64,000 nucleotides of DNA from Bradyrhizobium barranii subsp. barranii. GTDB lineage: Bacteria > Pseudomonadota > Alphaproteobacteria > Rhizobiales > Xanthobacteraceae. This document shows, one piece after another, positions 8,232-17,075 of this stretch (position 1 is the stretch's first letter; every line of letters begins with the position of its first letter). Below the pieces are notes generated by a model. That model did no database searches. It was not told where the DNA came from and was given only the letters and a program-made list of their open reading frames with translations. The position numbers were made by a program, and so were the translations under genes. Location: contig NZ_CP086136.1 in the NCBI RefSeq assembly GCF_017565645.3, positions 6,741,501 through 6,805,500 on the forward strand. The letters run 5' to 3'.

Positions 8232-8339
8232 CTACAGCCAGGACCAGACCAACCAGAGATTGGCCGCACAGGCGCTGAGCAATCCCAGCGTCAGTGGCAA
8301 CAGCATGTGCCCGCAGCAGGTCTTGAGGTCGGTCGTCAT
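8232..8339 (-). CDS. 35-aa Cys-containing membrane protein
   Basis: MTTDLKTCCGHMLLPLTLGL... has one transmembrane helix, three Cys, and a Trp-rich end (LWLVWSWL). An in-frame ATG four codons upstream (MFSA, 8351) is an alternative start. Composition fits the host. Function unknown. Confidence 0.4.
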   Translation of the reverse strand: MTTDLKTCCGHMLLPLTLGLLSACAANLWLVWSWL

Positions 8340-8506
8340 GGCCGAAAACATCCGCTGATTCCGGCAAATGAGTCCCAGGGATTCTTTTTTTGGGGATTCA
8401 GGACTCGTTAAAGACTCAGGGCCCGCGGCCCCGATCACGCCCCCGTGATCGCCCCGGAACCCCTTGCCCCATGAAGCCGTTAACGCGCTTTCCGGGAGCG
8501 GGAAGA

Positions 8507-8761
8507 ATGCCCTACGCCCTGTTCTGCAACGACGCCCAAATCAGCAAGGCCTATCCCAGCGAGGCCGACGTCTGGCAGCTCGCGCAGCAAAGCGGCCTCG
8601 TCGTGGATGTCAGCACCGACGACCAGCGCCACGGGCCGCGCCGGGTCCTGGACAATGATTACGAGATCAAGCCCTGCCGGGCCGCCCAGGGCGAGGACCC
8701 CGCCAGGAACAAGGCCGAGGCCGAGCAGCAGTCGAGGATGGAGCTTGAGCTGAATTCCTGA
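8507..8761 (+). CDS. Conserved-type hypothetical protein, 84 aa
   Basis: The start MPYALFCNDAQISKAY is preceded by GGGAGCGGGAAGA, a strong ribosome binding site, so the longer frame from 8390 is not needed. The protein is small, soluble and ends in an acidic Glu/Ala/Gln-rich tail. The core resembles short stress-type proteins seen repeatedly in Bradyrhizobium, but no named domain is recognised. It is convergent with the secreted protein at 8802. Confidence 0.6.
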   Translation: MPYALFCNDAQISKAYPSEADVWQLAQQSGLVVDVSTDDQRHGPRRVLDNDYEIKPCRAAQGEDPARNKAEAEQQSRMELELNS

Positions 8762-8801
8762 GGTTCGGCCGCAAGCCCAGGGTATCTCAGCAAGGGATCT
8801 C

Positions 8802-9044
8802 TCAGGGGGTCGCGGTCGCCAGCGAGGCCTGCTCGCCCGCCAGCACCACGCACGCCTTGCGACGGTGCAGCCCGCGGATCGCGCCCGTTACCTTCAGCAC
8901 CTTGCCGGATGGGCAGGAAGCGTCCTTGACGAAGGCCACCTCATAGGGTGCCAGCATCAGAGGCTCGGATTTGAGGATTGTCTGTGCAGCGCACGGCAGG
9001 GAGATGAAGCACGAGAGCACTACTGCCGACACAAAGATACGCAT
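8802..9044 (-). CDS. Small secreted protein, 80 aa
   Basis: A clear signal peptide (MRIFVSAVVLSCFISLPCAAQ) precedes a mature domain of about 58 residues with two Cys (ASCPSGKVL and KACVV), probably forming a disulphide in the periplasm. The signal peptide fixes the start at 9044 rather than 9113. It resembles a small domain of unknown function common in Bradyrhizobium; I cannot name it with certainty. It is convergent with the 84-aa gene. Confidence 0.65.
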   Translation of the reverse strand: MRIFVSAVVLSCFISLPCAAQTILKSEPLMLAPYEVAFVKDASCPSGKVLKVTGAIRGLHRRKACVVLAGEQASLATATP

Positions 9045-9249
9045 GTCCGTCGTCCCACCAGCCCGGTAATTCTCATACAACGCCTTCCGGAGCGCGAGTT
9101 CCGTAGGCGGCAAAAATTATTTTTGCTTTACGCCAGTCCCATGACGCGCGTGAGAACGCGCGCGCCAGACCGTTTGCTTGCAAATGACGCGCCAGATGGT
9201 TCACGCAAAGCAAACAACAGGCAGGCAAACAAGGGCCTGGCAAACGAAA

Positions 9250-9267
9250 GGCCGGCGTGAGCCGGCC
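9250..9267 (-). terminator. Rho-independent terminator of the porin gene
   Basis: GGCCGGC-GTGA-GCCGGCC is a perfect 7-bp GC stem with a 4-base loop. Read on the minus strand it is followed by TTTCGTTTG. It lies 29 bases past the porin stop at 9296. The rest of 9045-9295 has several GCAAAC motifs and no gene. Confidence 0.7.
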
Positions 9268-9295
9268 CTTGTCAGGTCGTGGTCGCTGTTGAGCG

Positions 9296-10003
9296 TCAGT
9301 AGCGCGAGGCCGCCGGTCCACCCCAGCCGAAGCGGTAGTTCACACCGACCTTGACGGTATGCTCGTCCTCCCGGCCCCGGACGCCGACGACGTCGGCCGG
9401 ACCGGAGGTGAACGTCGTGCTGCCAAAGTTGTAGTACTGGTACTCGGCCTTGGCCGACCAGCTCGGTGCGAACATGTATTCGAGGCCGGCACCGACAGTA
9501 TAGCCGTCCTTGTTGTTGCCAGTGGCGGTGAAGGGCTGCGCCACGCCGGCGACGTTGACGCCGAGGCCGCCATTACGCCAGGCGTAACCGCCCTTGGCAT
9601 AGACCAGCGCCGGTCCCCAGGTGTAGCCGATGCGGCCGGTCACCGACCCGAGCTGGTCGGTGTTGGACGTCACCTGCGTCCCCAGCGGGAACGTGACACC
9701 GTTGTTGTTGGTCGGCAGCCAGGAGTACTGGGCCTCGATGCCCACCACCCAATTGGGCGCGAACTGGTAGTCGAAGCCGCCCTGCACGCCGCCCAGGAAG
9801 CGGGCGTCGCTCGACTGGAAGCTGCTGTCACCGGCGAACGCGCCGCCGACATGGCCGCCGATGTAGAAACCGGTCCAGTTGTAGATCACCTGCGGCGGCG
9901 TATAGGCGGGCGCCTTGGTATAGGTGCGCGGCTGCATGTCGGCCGCGGCGGCCGGTGCAGCCAGCGCCAGCAGAGCGACGGCGCCCAGCAAAATCGTCTT
10001 CAT
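9296..10003 (-). CDS. Outer-membrane beta-barrel protein (Omp25/31-like)
   Basis: A 235-aa protein with a signal peptide (MKTILLGAVALLALAAPAAA), a short linker (YTKAPAYTPPQVIYNWTG) and an eight-stranded barrel with alternating strands such as FYIGGHVGG, GLEYMFAPSWSAKAEYQYY and the C-terminal HTVKVGVNYRFGW. It belongs to the family of outer-membrane immunogenic proteins of rhizobia and Brucella, which stabilise the envelope. GGGGAT sits just before the ATG at 10003; an ATG two codons earlier (10009) is also possible. It is monocistronic with its own terminator. Confidence 0.85.
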   Translation of the reverse strand: MKTILLGAVALLALAAPAAAADMQPRTYTKAPAYTPPQVIYNWTGFYIGGHVGGAFAGDSSFQSSDARFLGGVQGGFDYQFAPNWVVGIEAQYSWLPTNNNGVTFPLGTQVTSNTDQLGSVTGRIGYTWGPALVYAKGGYAWRNGGLGVNVAGVAQPFTATGNNKDGYTVGAGLEYMFAPSWSAKAEYQYYNFGSTTFTSGPADVVGVRGREDEHTVKVGVNYRFGWGGPAASRY

Positions 10004-10290
10004 GATCATCCCCGTTCTTTCAAATTCGACACTCAGGAAACAACGTGGCGTGAATTAGGTTGCTTCGCGGCGATGCCGGAACGTTGATCGTCTGTAACTG
10101 TGACGGGTTGGCAACAACGCGATTTTGTTCCGTCACACCTGCTTGCACCGACTGTTTTCGTCGTCTGCGCAAGGCGGGCTGTAACGATCTGTCGCAAGGC
10201 AAACCAGCCCCGTTCAAAGCTCGCCAAATTGTGATCCAGCGGCTCCGGCGGCCCCTGTCCTAGCACCTGCCGATGAAGGCCGGCTTTGCG
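10004..10290. other. Intergenic region, no gene seen
   Basis: 287 bp between the porin start and the stop of the lipoprotein. It must hold the porin promoter on the minus strand, but I see no convincing -35/-10 pair. ORFs here have no ribosome binding site and look like chance frames. Confidence 0.4.
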
Positions 10291-10725
10291 CTACCGCGCC
10301 ATCTTTTCCAGTTCCGGAAAGGGTGCGTAAACCGCACCGGCGCAGAGCTCGCCGGCGCGATCGACGATGCGGTCGCCCCGCCCGTTGACGAACACGGCGG
10401 CCCGTTCGCGCATGCCCTTGTAGCTGCCGTCGGTCTCGCGTGGCGTGAAGTGCAGGCAGGCGACGTAGAACTGCCGTCCGCCGATCTCGCGGAGCACCGG
10501 ATCGGCCATGGTGGCCTCGCGCACGCCGACGGGATTGTTGAGGTAGGCGCGCACCAAGGCCAGCGTGTCACTGCGAAAATTGTCGGGAAACGGCTGCGGC
10601 CCTCCCGCCTGGGTCCCCTCCATCAGGGATGGACGATCACCGTCGCTGCCGAAACATGCCGCGAGCGCCAGCGGCAAGACCAGAACCAACGCCAAGATCA
10701 CCGCACGCTTCGCCAATCGCCCCAC
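10291..10725 (-). CDS. Lipoprotein, about 144 aa
   Basis: A GTG at 10725 with GGAG about 10 bases upstream gives the signal sequence VGRLAKRAVILALVLVLP followed by the lipobox LAAC and then FGSDGD. This is a typical lipoprotein anchored in the outer or inner membrane. The longer frame to 10824 adds 33 residues before a signal peptide and is less likely. The mature domain has two further Cys (FYVACLHF and GELCAGAV). No domain is recognised. Confidence 0.68.
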   Translation of the reverse strand: MGRLAKRAVILALVLVLPLALAACFGSDGDRPSLMEGTQAGGPQPFPDNFRSDTLALVRAYLNNPVGVREATMADPVLREIGGRQFYVACLHFTPRETDGSYKGMRERAAVFVNGRGDRIVDRAGELCAGAVYAPFPELEKMAR

Positions 10726-10937
10726 AGGCCACGCTCTCCGCTCGATCAGACTCGGAGGATGTTCTAGCTCCAAGGTTGCACGAAGGGAATTCGCTCCTGC
10801 TCGTAGGCTGCGCAAATAACGCACCGCCCCGCCGCCGGCGCCTGCGCTTTCGCGCTGACGCCGAGACGACGGGCCGGGCCTGAATTCCGCACGCGGCAGC
10901 GGGCAATGCCAGGGATGCCGCCGCGCCGGATCAGTCG

Positions 10938-11306
10938 TTAGCTGCGCTTGTCGATGGCCGCCGGCTTGGTCACGTCAGGCTGCGCCTTCAGCGACTTCTT
11001 GGCCGACAGATGCTTGTGGTGGTGACGATGCGTGCGCACGGCCTTGTGCTCATCGGGCGTGACCGCGGCATTGGCGTTCATCGCCTTCGACTTGGTATCC
11101 ACCTTGGCGTCCGCCTTGACGTCGGCGGCCTTCGTGTCGGCCTTGACGCCGGCCTCGGGTTTCACGGTGGTGGTCGACACCTTGGTCTGGCTCTGGTCCG
11201 CCTTGATCACCGGCGTGGTCGTGGTGGTCTTGCCGGCTTCAGCGGCGAAGGCCGGGGCTGCGATTACGGAAGCGGCGAGCAAGGCTGCGGAAATGGTCTT
11301 CAACAT
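10938..11306 (-). CDS. Periplasmic Lys/Ala/Thr-rich protein with a His-rich patch
   Basis: A 122-aa protein with a signal peptide (MLKTISAALLAASVIAAPAFA) followed by a low-complexity mature chain of Lys, Ala, Thr and Val repeats (KADTKAADVKADAKVDTKSKA) and a basic metal-ligand-like patch (RTHRHHHKH). This composition suggests an intrinsically disordered periplasmic protein. Metal or polyanion binding is possible but unproven. It is divergent from the TPR gene at 11558 with a palindromic site between them. Confidence 0.65.
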   Translation of the reverse strand: MLKTISAALLAASVIAAPAFAAEAGKTTTTTPVIKADQSQTKVSTTTVKPEAGVKADTKAADVKADAKVDTKSKAMNANAAVTPDEHKAVRTHRHHHKHLSAKKSLKAQPDVTKPAAIDKRS

Positions 11307-11431
11307 GGTTGGTCTCCTCTTGGAAGGATCTTGAGGCGGCGCCCTCTCGCCTACTCTTCGATCGTGGGTGGGAGCCTAGGCGGCGCGCGCTGAACCCAGT
11401 CTGAAGTCCCTTGCAGGCTTCTGTTCATCTC

Positions 11432-11449
11432 GATGACAAGTTTGTCATC
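11432..11449. promoter_or_regulatory. Palindromic candidate operator
   Basis: GATGACAA-GT-TTGTCATC is a perfect 8-bp inverted repeat with a 2-base centre, in the 251-bp gap between the divergent genes starting at 11306 and 11558. Geometry fits a dimeric regulator acting on one or both promoters. The cognate regulator is unknown. Confidence 0.45.
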
Positions 11450-11557
11450 TGCGGAGGGGCGAATAGATCGCGCGAAGCGGGAATGTTTTTGCCCTCTGGG
11501 TGTTCCGGTCTTTGGGCAATCGTGTAGGATCGCCACGTTCCATACGGGAGAAGATAG

Positions 11558-12100
11558 ATGCGCAAACTTTCCATGCTTCTGGTACCGGGGCTTGTCTCGA
11601 TGGCGTTGGCCGCCGGACCGATGCTGACCAGCGCCTACGCCGCGGGCAGCGACGAGCCCTCGCCGCCGCCGAAGTCGGACAGCTCGGCCAAGAAGGGGAA
11701 GAAGAAGAGCTCCTCCATCAGCGATCCCAAATTCCTCGCGGCCTATCGCACCGCCTACACCACGATCTACGACGGTCACGACTACACGAGCGCGATCGGC
11801 CAGCTGAAGTCGCTCGAGCGCGACGACGTCGCCGACGTCGCCAATTTGATCGGCTACTCCTATCGCAAGCTCGGCGACTACCAGTCATCCAAGGTCTATT
11901 ACGAGATCGCGCTGAAGGACGATCCGAACCACGTCCGCACCTGGCAGTATTACGGCCTCTGGCAGCTCGAGCAGGGCAACCGCGAACAGGCGCAGTACCA
12001 CCTGAACAAGATCGCCTCGCTCGCCGGCACTGACAGCTCCGAGTATCGCTCGCTCGCCGCGGCGCTCGACAAGCCGACCGGCGCGACGCTCGTCTACTGA
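11558..12100 (+). CDS. Exported TPR-repeat protein
   Basis: A 180-aa protein. The signal peptide (MRKLSMLLVPGLVSMALAAG...SAYA) is followed by a Ser/Lys-rich linker (SAKKGKKKSSS) and then two to three TPR helices: DYTSAIGQLKSLERD, ADVANLIGYSYRKLGDY and HVRTWQYYGLWQLEQGN. TPR domains mediate protein contacts; this one would act in the periplasm. The GGAG at about 11548 supports the start. The gene ends before a strong terminator hairpin and is therefore monocistronic. Confidence 0.8.
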   Translation: MRKLSMLLVPGLVSMALAAGPMLTSAYAAGSDEPSPPPKSDSSAKKGKKKSSSISDPKFLAAYRTAYTTIYDGHDYTSAIGQLKSLERDDVADVANLIGYSYRKLGDYQSSKVYYEIALKDDPNHVRTWQYYGLWQLEQGNREQAQYHLNKIASLAGTDSSEYRSLAAALDKPTGATLVY

Positions 12101-12124
12101 GACATCGCATCCTCGAACGAAACG

Positions 12125-12154
12125 AACGGGCACAACCTCGGGGTTGTGCCCGTT
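12125..12154 (+). terminator. Strong hairpin terminator
   Basis: AACGGGCACAACC-TCGG-GGTTGTGCCCGTT is a perfect 13-bp stem with a 4-base loop, 25 bases after the TPR gene stop, followed by CCGCTTTCTC. It insulates the TPR gene from the serine hydrolase starting at 12210. Confidence 0.8.
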
Positions 12155-12209
12155 CCGCTTTCTCGGTTAGCCTCTCGCATCAAGTGCTCCCCTCGCAAAT
12201 TGGTGCGCA

Positions 12210-13598
12210 ATGGATACGTGGCTGCGATCCGCGATCGACTACATCGGCTCCTGGATCGAATTCCAACAGACGACATTCCAGCAGCCCGGCGTCATCGTCG
12301 CATTTGCCCATCGCGGCGAAATCGTCGCCGAGCACGCCTTTGGTCTTGCCAATCTCGACACCGGCGAAAAACTCACCCCGCGCCACCGCTGCCGTATCGC
12401 CTCGCATTCGAAGAGCTTCACTTCCGCCGGCATCATGAAGCTGCGCGACCAGCGCAAGCTGCGGCTCGACGACACGGTCGGCCAACATGTCGGCGGCCTG
12501 CATCCGCGCGTCGCCGAGACGACGATTGCGCAGGTGCTCTCGCACAGCGCGGGGCTGACGCGCGATGGCGCCGATTCCGGGCAGTTCATCGACAACCGTC
12601 CCTATCTCAACGCCAGGGAGTTGCTCGCGGAATTGAAGCTGCCGACCGCGATCGAGCCGGGGACGCGCTTCAAATACTCCAACCACGGCTTTGGCCTGCT
12701 CGGCCTCGTCATCGAAGCCGTGTCGAAGGAGCCCTACGCCGCCTGGATCAAGCGCGAGATCATCGAGCCCGCAGGCCTGCGCGAGACTGAGCCGGATGCG
12801 CCGCTTCCCAAGGGCGCATCGTTCGCGCGCGGCCACACGCGAAAGGTGCCCTTGGGCGAGCGTTGCGTGATCCCCGGCGACAATCCGACGCACGCGATGG
12901 CGTCCGCTACGGGCTTCGCCGCCACCGCCGGCGATACGGCCCGCTTCTTCGCGCAGCTTGCGCCCAACGCCAGGAAGAGCGTGCTCTCAGTCGCAAGCCG
13001 CCGCGAAATGACCCGGCATCACTGGCGCATCCCGCAGAGTTTCGAGGCCTATTACGGCCTTGGCATCAACGCCGGCAAAACCGACGGCTGGGACTGGTTC
13101 GGCCATGGCGGCCATTTTCAGGGTTACATCTCCCGGACCTGCTCCATCCCCGCTTGCGAGCTCGCGATCAGTATCCTCAGCAACTCCATCGACGGCGCGG
13201 CGCCGTTCTGGATGGACGGCGCGATGCAGATCCTGCGCGTGTTCAGGACTCGCGGCGCCCCCGACCGCCGCGTGCGCGACTGGAACGGCCGCTGGTGGAC
13301 GATCTGGGGCGCAACCGATCTCGTCCCCGCGGGCAACCGCGTGCTGGTCGCCAATCCGCAGTTCATCAATCCGTTCATGGATGCCGCCGAGATCGAGGTC
13401 ACCGGCCGCGACACCGGCAAGCTCGCCTGGGCTGCCGGCTATTCCAGCCACGGCGAGCCGGTGCGCCGCGTCCGTGACGCGCGCGGCAAGGTCAGCGACA
13501 TCTGGATCGCCGGCGCCAATATCAAGCCGGAGCGTGTCGTGGCGCGCGAGATCGCGCGGAGATATCCGCCGCGCAAGCGGCGGCCTACTCTCGGATGA
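12210..13598 (+). CDS. Serine beta-lactamase-like hydrolase (class C/DD-peptidase fold)
   Basis: A 462-aa protein with the penicillin-recognising fold: active-site SxxK as SHSK (IASHSKSFTSAG), the YxN motif in KYSNHGFGLLG, and the HxG motif in GHGGHFQGY. No obvious signal peptide is present, so it may be cytoplasmic, as in D-aminopeptidase-like or esterase members. A C-terminal domain of about 120 residues (from DRRVRDWNGRWW) follows the catalytic domain. The substrate is unknown and resistance should not be assumed. Its stop overlaps the stop of the convergent carboxypeptidase gene by 14 bases. Confidence 0.8.
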   Translation: MDTWLRSAIDYIGSWIEFQQTTFQQPGVIVAFAHRGEIVAEHAFGLANLDTGEKLTPRHRCRIASHSKSFTSAGIMKLRDQRKLRLDDTVGQHVGGLHPRVAETTIAQVLSHSAGLTRDGADSGQFIDNRPYLNARELLAELKLPTAIEPGTRFKYSNHGFGLLGLVIEAVSKEPYAAWIKREIIEPAGLRETEPDAPLPKGASFARGHTRKVPLGERCVIPGDNPTHAMASATGFAATAGDTARFFAQLAPNARKSVLSVASRREMTRHHWRIPQSFEAYYGLGINAGKTDGWDWFGHGGHFQGYISRTCSIPACELAISILSNSIDGAAPFWMDGAMQILRVFRTRGAPDRRVRDWNGRWWTIWGATDLVPAGNRVLVANPQFINPFMDAAEIEVTGRDTGKLAWAAGYSSHGEPVRRVRDARGKVSDIWIAGANIKPERVVAREIARRYPPRKRRPTLG

Positions 13599-15156
13599 GA
13601 GCCTCGACCTCGCTCCGAAACGCCTGCCGCGAGCCGTCGCGCGAATAGAACATGTGGCCGCCGGGATAGACGACGAACTTGACCCGCTGCGTGGCGAACG
13701 CCGGAAGCTGGTCGAGCACCCGCTTCGATCCGAAATAGGGCGTGGCGAGATCGAATAGGCCGTGCGCGACCAGCACGTTCAGCTTTCCGTCGGTGGCAAG
13801 GATCTGGCGCAGCTCCGACACCGACTGGGGCGGGTTGATGCCGCGGCCGAAATCCCAATTGCCCTCGACGGCGCCGTTGAGGACTTCATAGGAGCCATCC
13901 GGCCGCCAGTTGAGCTTGCGCGTGAGAACATCGACCGCCGCACTCGTCAGCGGCGCCTGGAGCGCATCGCCCGAGGGATCGCCGAACCGGGAGCTGCTCG
14001 AATCCGGATAGGGATCGAAGCCTCGCACCGAGGCGTCGTAGCGCCCTGTCACCTTGCCGTTCTTGCGGTCGAACTCGCGGCGGAATTCACCGACGTCGAA
14101 ACGGCCGGCGAGCCGGCGGCTCACGGCCTGGTCGATCCCGGTGAGCTCGGCAACCTTGTCGGCAAGGCGATTGGTGGCCTCCTTGTCCGCCTCGCCCTTG
14201 ACGAGGTCGGCCAGGAACTCGCCCCGCGCGTAAGCCTCGACGTCGGCGAGATCGGCGCGCTTGACCGGCCCCTTGGCTTCGCGCGCCACCGCGACATAGC
14301 TCGGCAGCGTCGCGACATATTGCAGGAGGCTGGTGCCGGTGAACTCGCGGAAGTCCAGGAGCGGCGACACCAGGATCAATCCCCTGACGCCGACGCCATG
14401 CTGGAGCTGCAACTGGCGCACGACCTTCGGCCCGCGAATGCCGCCATAGCTTTCGCCGCCGACATATTTCGGCGAGGTCAGCCGGTCGTGCTTCTCCAGC
14501 CAGCGGCGGATCACGAGCGCGATCGAATTGACGTCGCCGTCGACTGAGTAGAAGGACTTGCGCGCGTCCTCGCCGCTGGCAACGAAACGGCTGTAGCCAG
14601 TGCCGACGGGATCGATGAAGACGAGATCGGTGAAGTCGAGCCACGTCTCCGCGTTCGGCTTCACATCGGGTGAGGCGGACGGCGACAGGGCTTCGCCATC
14701 GAGCGGCAGCCGCCACGGACCCGCAGCGCCGAACTGGAGCCATGCCGAGGACGCACCGGGACCGCCGTTGAACAGGAACGTCACGGGGCGCGTCGCGCGG
14801 TCGGCACCATCGAGCTCATAGGACGTATAGGCGATGTCGGCGAGCGGCTCACCCTTGCCGTCGAACACGCGGATCGAGCCGGCAGTCGCGGTAAAGTCGA
14901 GTGCACGGCCCGGCAGATCGAGCGTCTGCTTGGTGGTCGAATCCGACGGAAGGCGATGCGGCTCGGCGGCGGACGATGAACCCTGTGACGCGCCTGGCGT
15001 GTTGCCGCCGCGCCCACCACCCTTCTGTCCCGCTGGGGCCGCCGTCTCGGCGCGCGGCTGCGGCGGATCGTCCGCGCGGGCAAATCCCGCGAGCGCGAAA
15101 GTCGACACCGCCAGTACCAGGGTCGCGCGGCGGAGCGCCGGCAAACGCATGACCAT
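13585..15156 (-). CDS. Exported serine carboxypeptidase (peptidase S10)
   Basis: A 523-aa preprotein. A signal peptide (LRRATLVLAVSTFALAGFARA) is followed by a Gly/Ser/Pro-rich linker and an alpha/beta-hydrolase S10 domain: oxyanion FLFNGGPGASS, nucleophile GGESYGG, acid VAHGLFDLATP and final His YPGGHMFYS. S10 enzymes remove C-terminal residues at acidic pH and are expected in the periplasm. AAGGAGA eight bases upstream selects the ATG at 15156; the frame extending to 15489 runs into the divergent nadK promoter region and is rejected. Confidence 0.87.
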   Translation of the reverse strand: MVMRLPALRRATLVLAVSTFALAGFARADDPPQPRAETAAPAGQKGGGRGGNTPGASQGSSSAAEPHRLPSDSTTKQTLDLPGRALDFTATAGSIRVFDGKGEPLADIAYTSYELDGADRATRPVTFLFNGGPGASSAWLQFGAAGPWRLPLDGEALSPSASPDVKPNAETWLDFTDLVFIDPVGTGYSRFVASGEDARKSFYSVDGDVNSIALVIRRWLEKHDRLTSPKYVGGESYGGIRGPKVVRQLQLQHGVGVRGLILVSPLLDFREFTGTSLLQYVATLPSYVAVAREAKGPVKRADLADVEAYARGEFLADLVKGEADKEATNRLADKVAELTGIDQAVSRRLAGRFDVGEFRREFDRKNGKVTGRYDASVRGFDPYPDSSSSRFGDPSGDALQAPLTSAAVDVLTRKLNWRPDGSYEVLNGAVEGNWDFGRGINPPQSVSELRQILATDGKLNVLVAHGLFDLATPYFGSKRVLDQLPAFATQRVKFVVYPGGHMFYSRDGSRQAFRSEVEALIRE

Positions 15157-15406
15157 GATCGTTCTCCTTGTCCGGCTGCGAGAGCCGGCGAGCATCGCAA
15201 GGCTAGCGAGAAATTGCGACAGTTTGGGGGATAGCTGGCCCGGCGGCGCCTGAAGAAGCCGGGCGAGCACAAATCGACCCGGATTTGCCCTGAATCGGGA
15301 TGGACGCTGTTTGCCTTGAACAGCGGTCCTTCTCGACAATGGAGGCCCAGGTCGTATAGACGAGCCCGGCGGAACTTTCTCCAGCCAGCGGCCCTGCCCG
15401 GAAGCC

Positions 15407-16186
15407 ATGACCAAGCCAGCGCGATACAACCGGATCGCCTTTGTCGCGAGCCCAAGCAGCGAGGCGCAAACCGCCTTCGGCCAGCTCACTCGGGACTATG
15501 GCAATTGCGACCCGAACGACGCCGATGTCGTGGTCGCGCTCGGCGGCGACGGACTGATGCTCCAGACGCTGCACCAGAACATGCACTCGGGCAAACCGAT
15601 CTATGGCATGCACCGCGGCACCGTCGGCTTCCTGATGAACGAGTACTCGACGGTCGACCTTCGCGACCGTCTCGAGGCGGCGCAGGAATCCGAGATCAAC
15701 CCGCTCCTGATGCGCGCGACCGACGTGAACGACCGCGTCCACCTGCATCACGCCATCAACGAGGTCGCCCTGTTCCGGCAGACCTACCAGGCCGCGCGCC
15801 TGCGTATCCTGATCGACGAGCGCGAGCGCATGGCTGAGCTGATCGCCGACGGCATCATGGTGGCGACGCCCGCCGGCTCCACCGCCTACAATCTGTCCGC
15901 GCAGGGACCGATCCTGCCGATCAACGCCGCGCTGCTGGCGCTGACGCCGATCAGCGCCTTCCGCCCGCGCCGCTGGCGCGGCGCGCTCCTGCCCAATACG
16001 GCTTACGTCGTGATCGAGGTGCTGGAGGGCGACAAGCGGCCGGTGGCGGCGGTGGCCGACCATGACGAGGTGCGCGACGTCCGCCGCGTCGAGGTGCTGT
16101 CCGACAAGACCATCTCGATGCGCATGCTGTTCGATCCCGGCCACAGCCTGGAAGAGCGCATCCTGCGCGAGCAGTTCGGCTATTGA
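15407..16186 (+). CDS. nadK: NAD kinase
   Basis: A 259-aa ATP-NAD kinase that phosphorylates NAD+ to NADP+ in the cytoplasm. The hallmark GGDG motif sits at residues 46-49 ([11 protein letters not shown]), followed by the conserved NE-x-x-x motif [10 protein letters not shown] and the Gly-rich substrate motif [17 protein letters not shown]. The length is usual for alphaproteobacterial NadK. It is divergent from the carboxypeptidase over 250 bp and ends 13 bases from the convergent lipoprotein gene. Confidence 0.93.
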   Translation: MTKPARYNRIAFVASPSSEAQTAFGQLTRDYGNCDPNDADVVVALGGDGLMLQTLHQNMHSGKPIYGMHRGTVGFLMNEYSTVDLRDRLEAAQESEINPLLMRATDVNDRVHLHHAINEVALFRQTYQAARLRILIDERERMAELIADGIMVATPAGSTAYNLSAQGPILPINAALLALTPISAFRPRRWRGALLPNTAYVVIEVLEGDKRPVAAVADHDEVRDVRRVEVLSDKTISMRMLFDPGHSLEERILREQFGY

Positions 16187-16199
16187 GCGCCGGCGCGGA

Positions 16200-16784
16200 T
16201 CACTGGCCGCAAGGCTGAATCGATTCCAGGCCGCCCGCCATGGCGGGATCACCGAGCAGATCGAAATCCCTGACGACGGGAACGAAGCTCTTCGTCTCCG
16301 ACGTCATCAGATAGATCGTGACAAGCAGCGATCCCTGCGGCGCCGCGTTCGCACGACAGAATTCCTTGGCTGCCACGCCGAGCCCCATCGACCCGCGTTT
16401 GCCTTGCTTCCCCTGCTCGACCATCGACGCACGCAGCGCTTCGAAGCGTGCAGCATCGCCCGGCGACAAGCGATAGGCGTAGGTCGAGGAGCCCAGCGGC
16501 GGCGCAGGCAGGCCGGCGCGATCTCGCGCGTCGCTCATCTCCATCATGGCGAAGCTCGTCTTGGTCTCGGCCTCGCCGGCCACTTTGGTGACGACGTCGA
16601 GCTTGACGCCGCCCGAACGTGGCCGCAGCGCGTCAGGCAACTGCACGGCGACGCGCAGCATCGACAGATCCGTCGTCCTGGCATCGATGCGGGCAAGCGG
16701 CGGGATCGATGTCAGCGGCACCGAGCTGCAACCGGCAGGCATGAGCGCAGCCGCGCTCGCAAGAACACGCGCCAGGCGGTTCAT
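16200..16784 (-). CDS. Putative lipoprotein, 194 aa
   Basis: The N-terminus MNRLARVLASAAALMPAGCSS is a lipoprotein signal with lipobox PAGC. The mature part has no recognised domain; two Cys (KEFCRAN and IQPCGQ) may pair. The start at 16784 is preceded by TTGGAG 10 bases upstream; MPAM three codons earlier is an alternative. It lies just downstream of the xre-DUF2975 operon on the same strand (34-bp gap) and might be read through from it. Confidence 0.65.
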   Translation of the reverse strand: MNRLARVLASAAALMPAGCSSVPLTSIPPLARIDARTTDLSMLRVAVQLPDALRPRSGGVKLDVVTKVAGEAETKTSFAMMEMSDARDRAGLPAPPLGSSTYAYRLSPGDAARFEALRASMVEQGKQGKRGSMGLGVAAKEFCRANAAPQGSLLVTIYLMTSETKSFVPVVRDFDLLGDPAMAGGLESIQPCGQ

Positions 16785-16818
16785 CGCAGGCATCTCCAAT
16801 CTGGACTTGAAGGATTGG

Positions 16819-17073
16819 CTAGGCCGATTTCCGGCCGGCCCCGCGCGGCTCCAGCGCGTCGTCCGCGCTGTCAGGGACATATTCCAGGATATCACCGGGC
16901 TGGCAGTCGAGCACGGCGCAGATCCGCTCGAGCGTGTCGAAGCGGATGCCGCGCACCTTGCCCGACTTCAGCAGGGAGACGTTCGCCTCCGTGAGCTCGA
17001 TGCGCGCGGCAAGCTCGCGCGACCTGATCTTGCGCCTGGCGAGCATGACGTCGAGGTTGACGATGATCGGCAT
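16819..17073 (-). CDS. Small XRE-family (YozG-like) transcriptional regulator
   Basis: An 84-aa DNA-binding protein with a helix-turn-helix of the Cro/C1 type: RELAARIELTEANVSLLKSG, then FDTLERICAVLDCQPGDILEY. The family (often called YozG) is commonly encoded next to DUF2975 membrane proteins, exactly as here, where it begins two bases after the DUF2975 stop. It probably autoregulates this pair. Since an IS630 element now lies upstream of the operon, its expression may have changed. Confidence 0.88.
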   Translation of the reverse strand: MPIIVNLDVMLARRKIRSRELAARIELTEANVSLLKSGKVRGIRFDTLERICAVLDCQPGDILEYVPDSADDALEPRGAGRKSA

Positions 17074-17075
17074 GG

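Noticed and set aside
12210..13598. Resistance beta-lactamase interpretation of the serine hydrolase
   Set aside because: It has the shared fold but no signal peptide and an extra C-terminal domain, more like D-aminopeptidase or esterase relatives than a secreted resistance enzyme.
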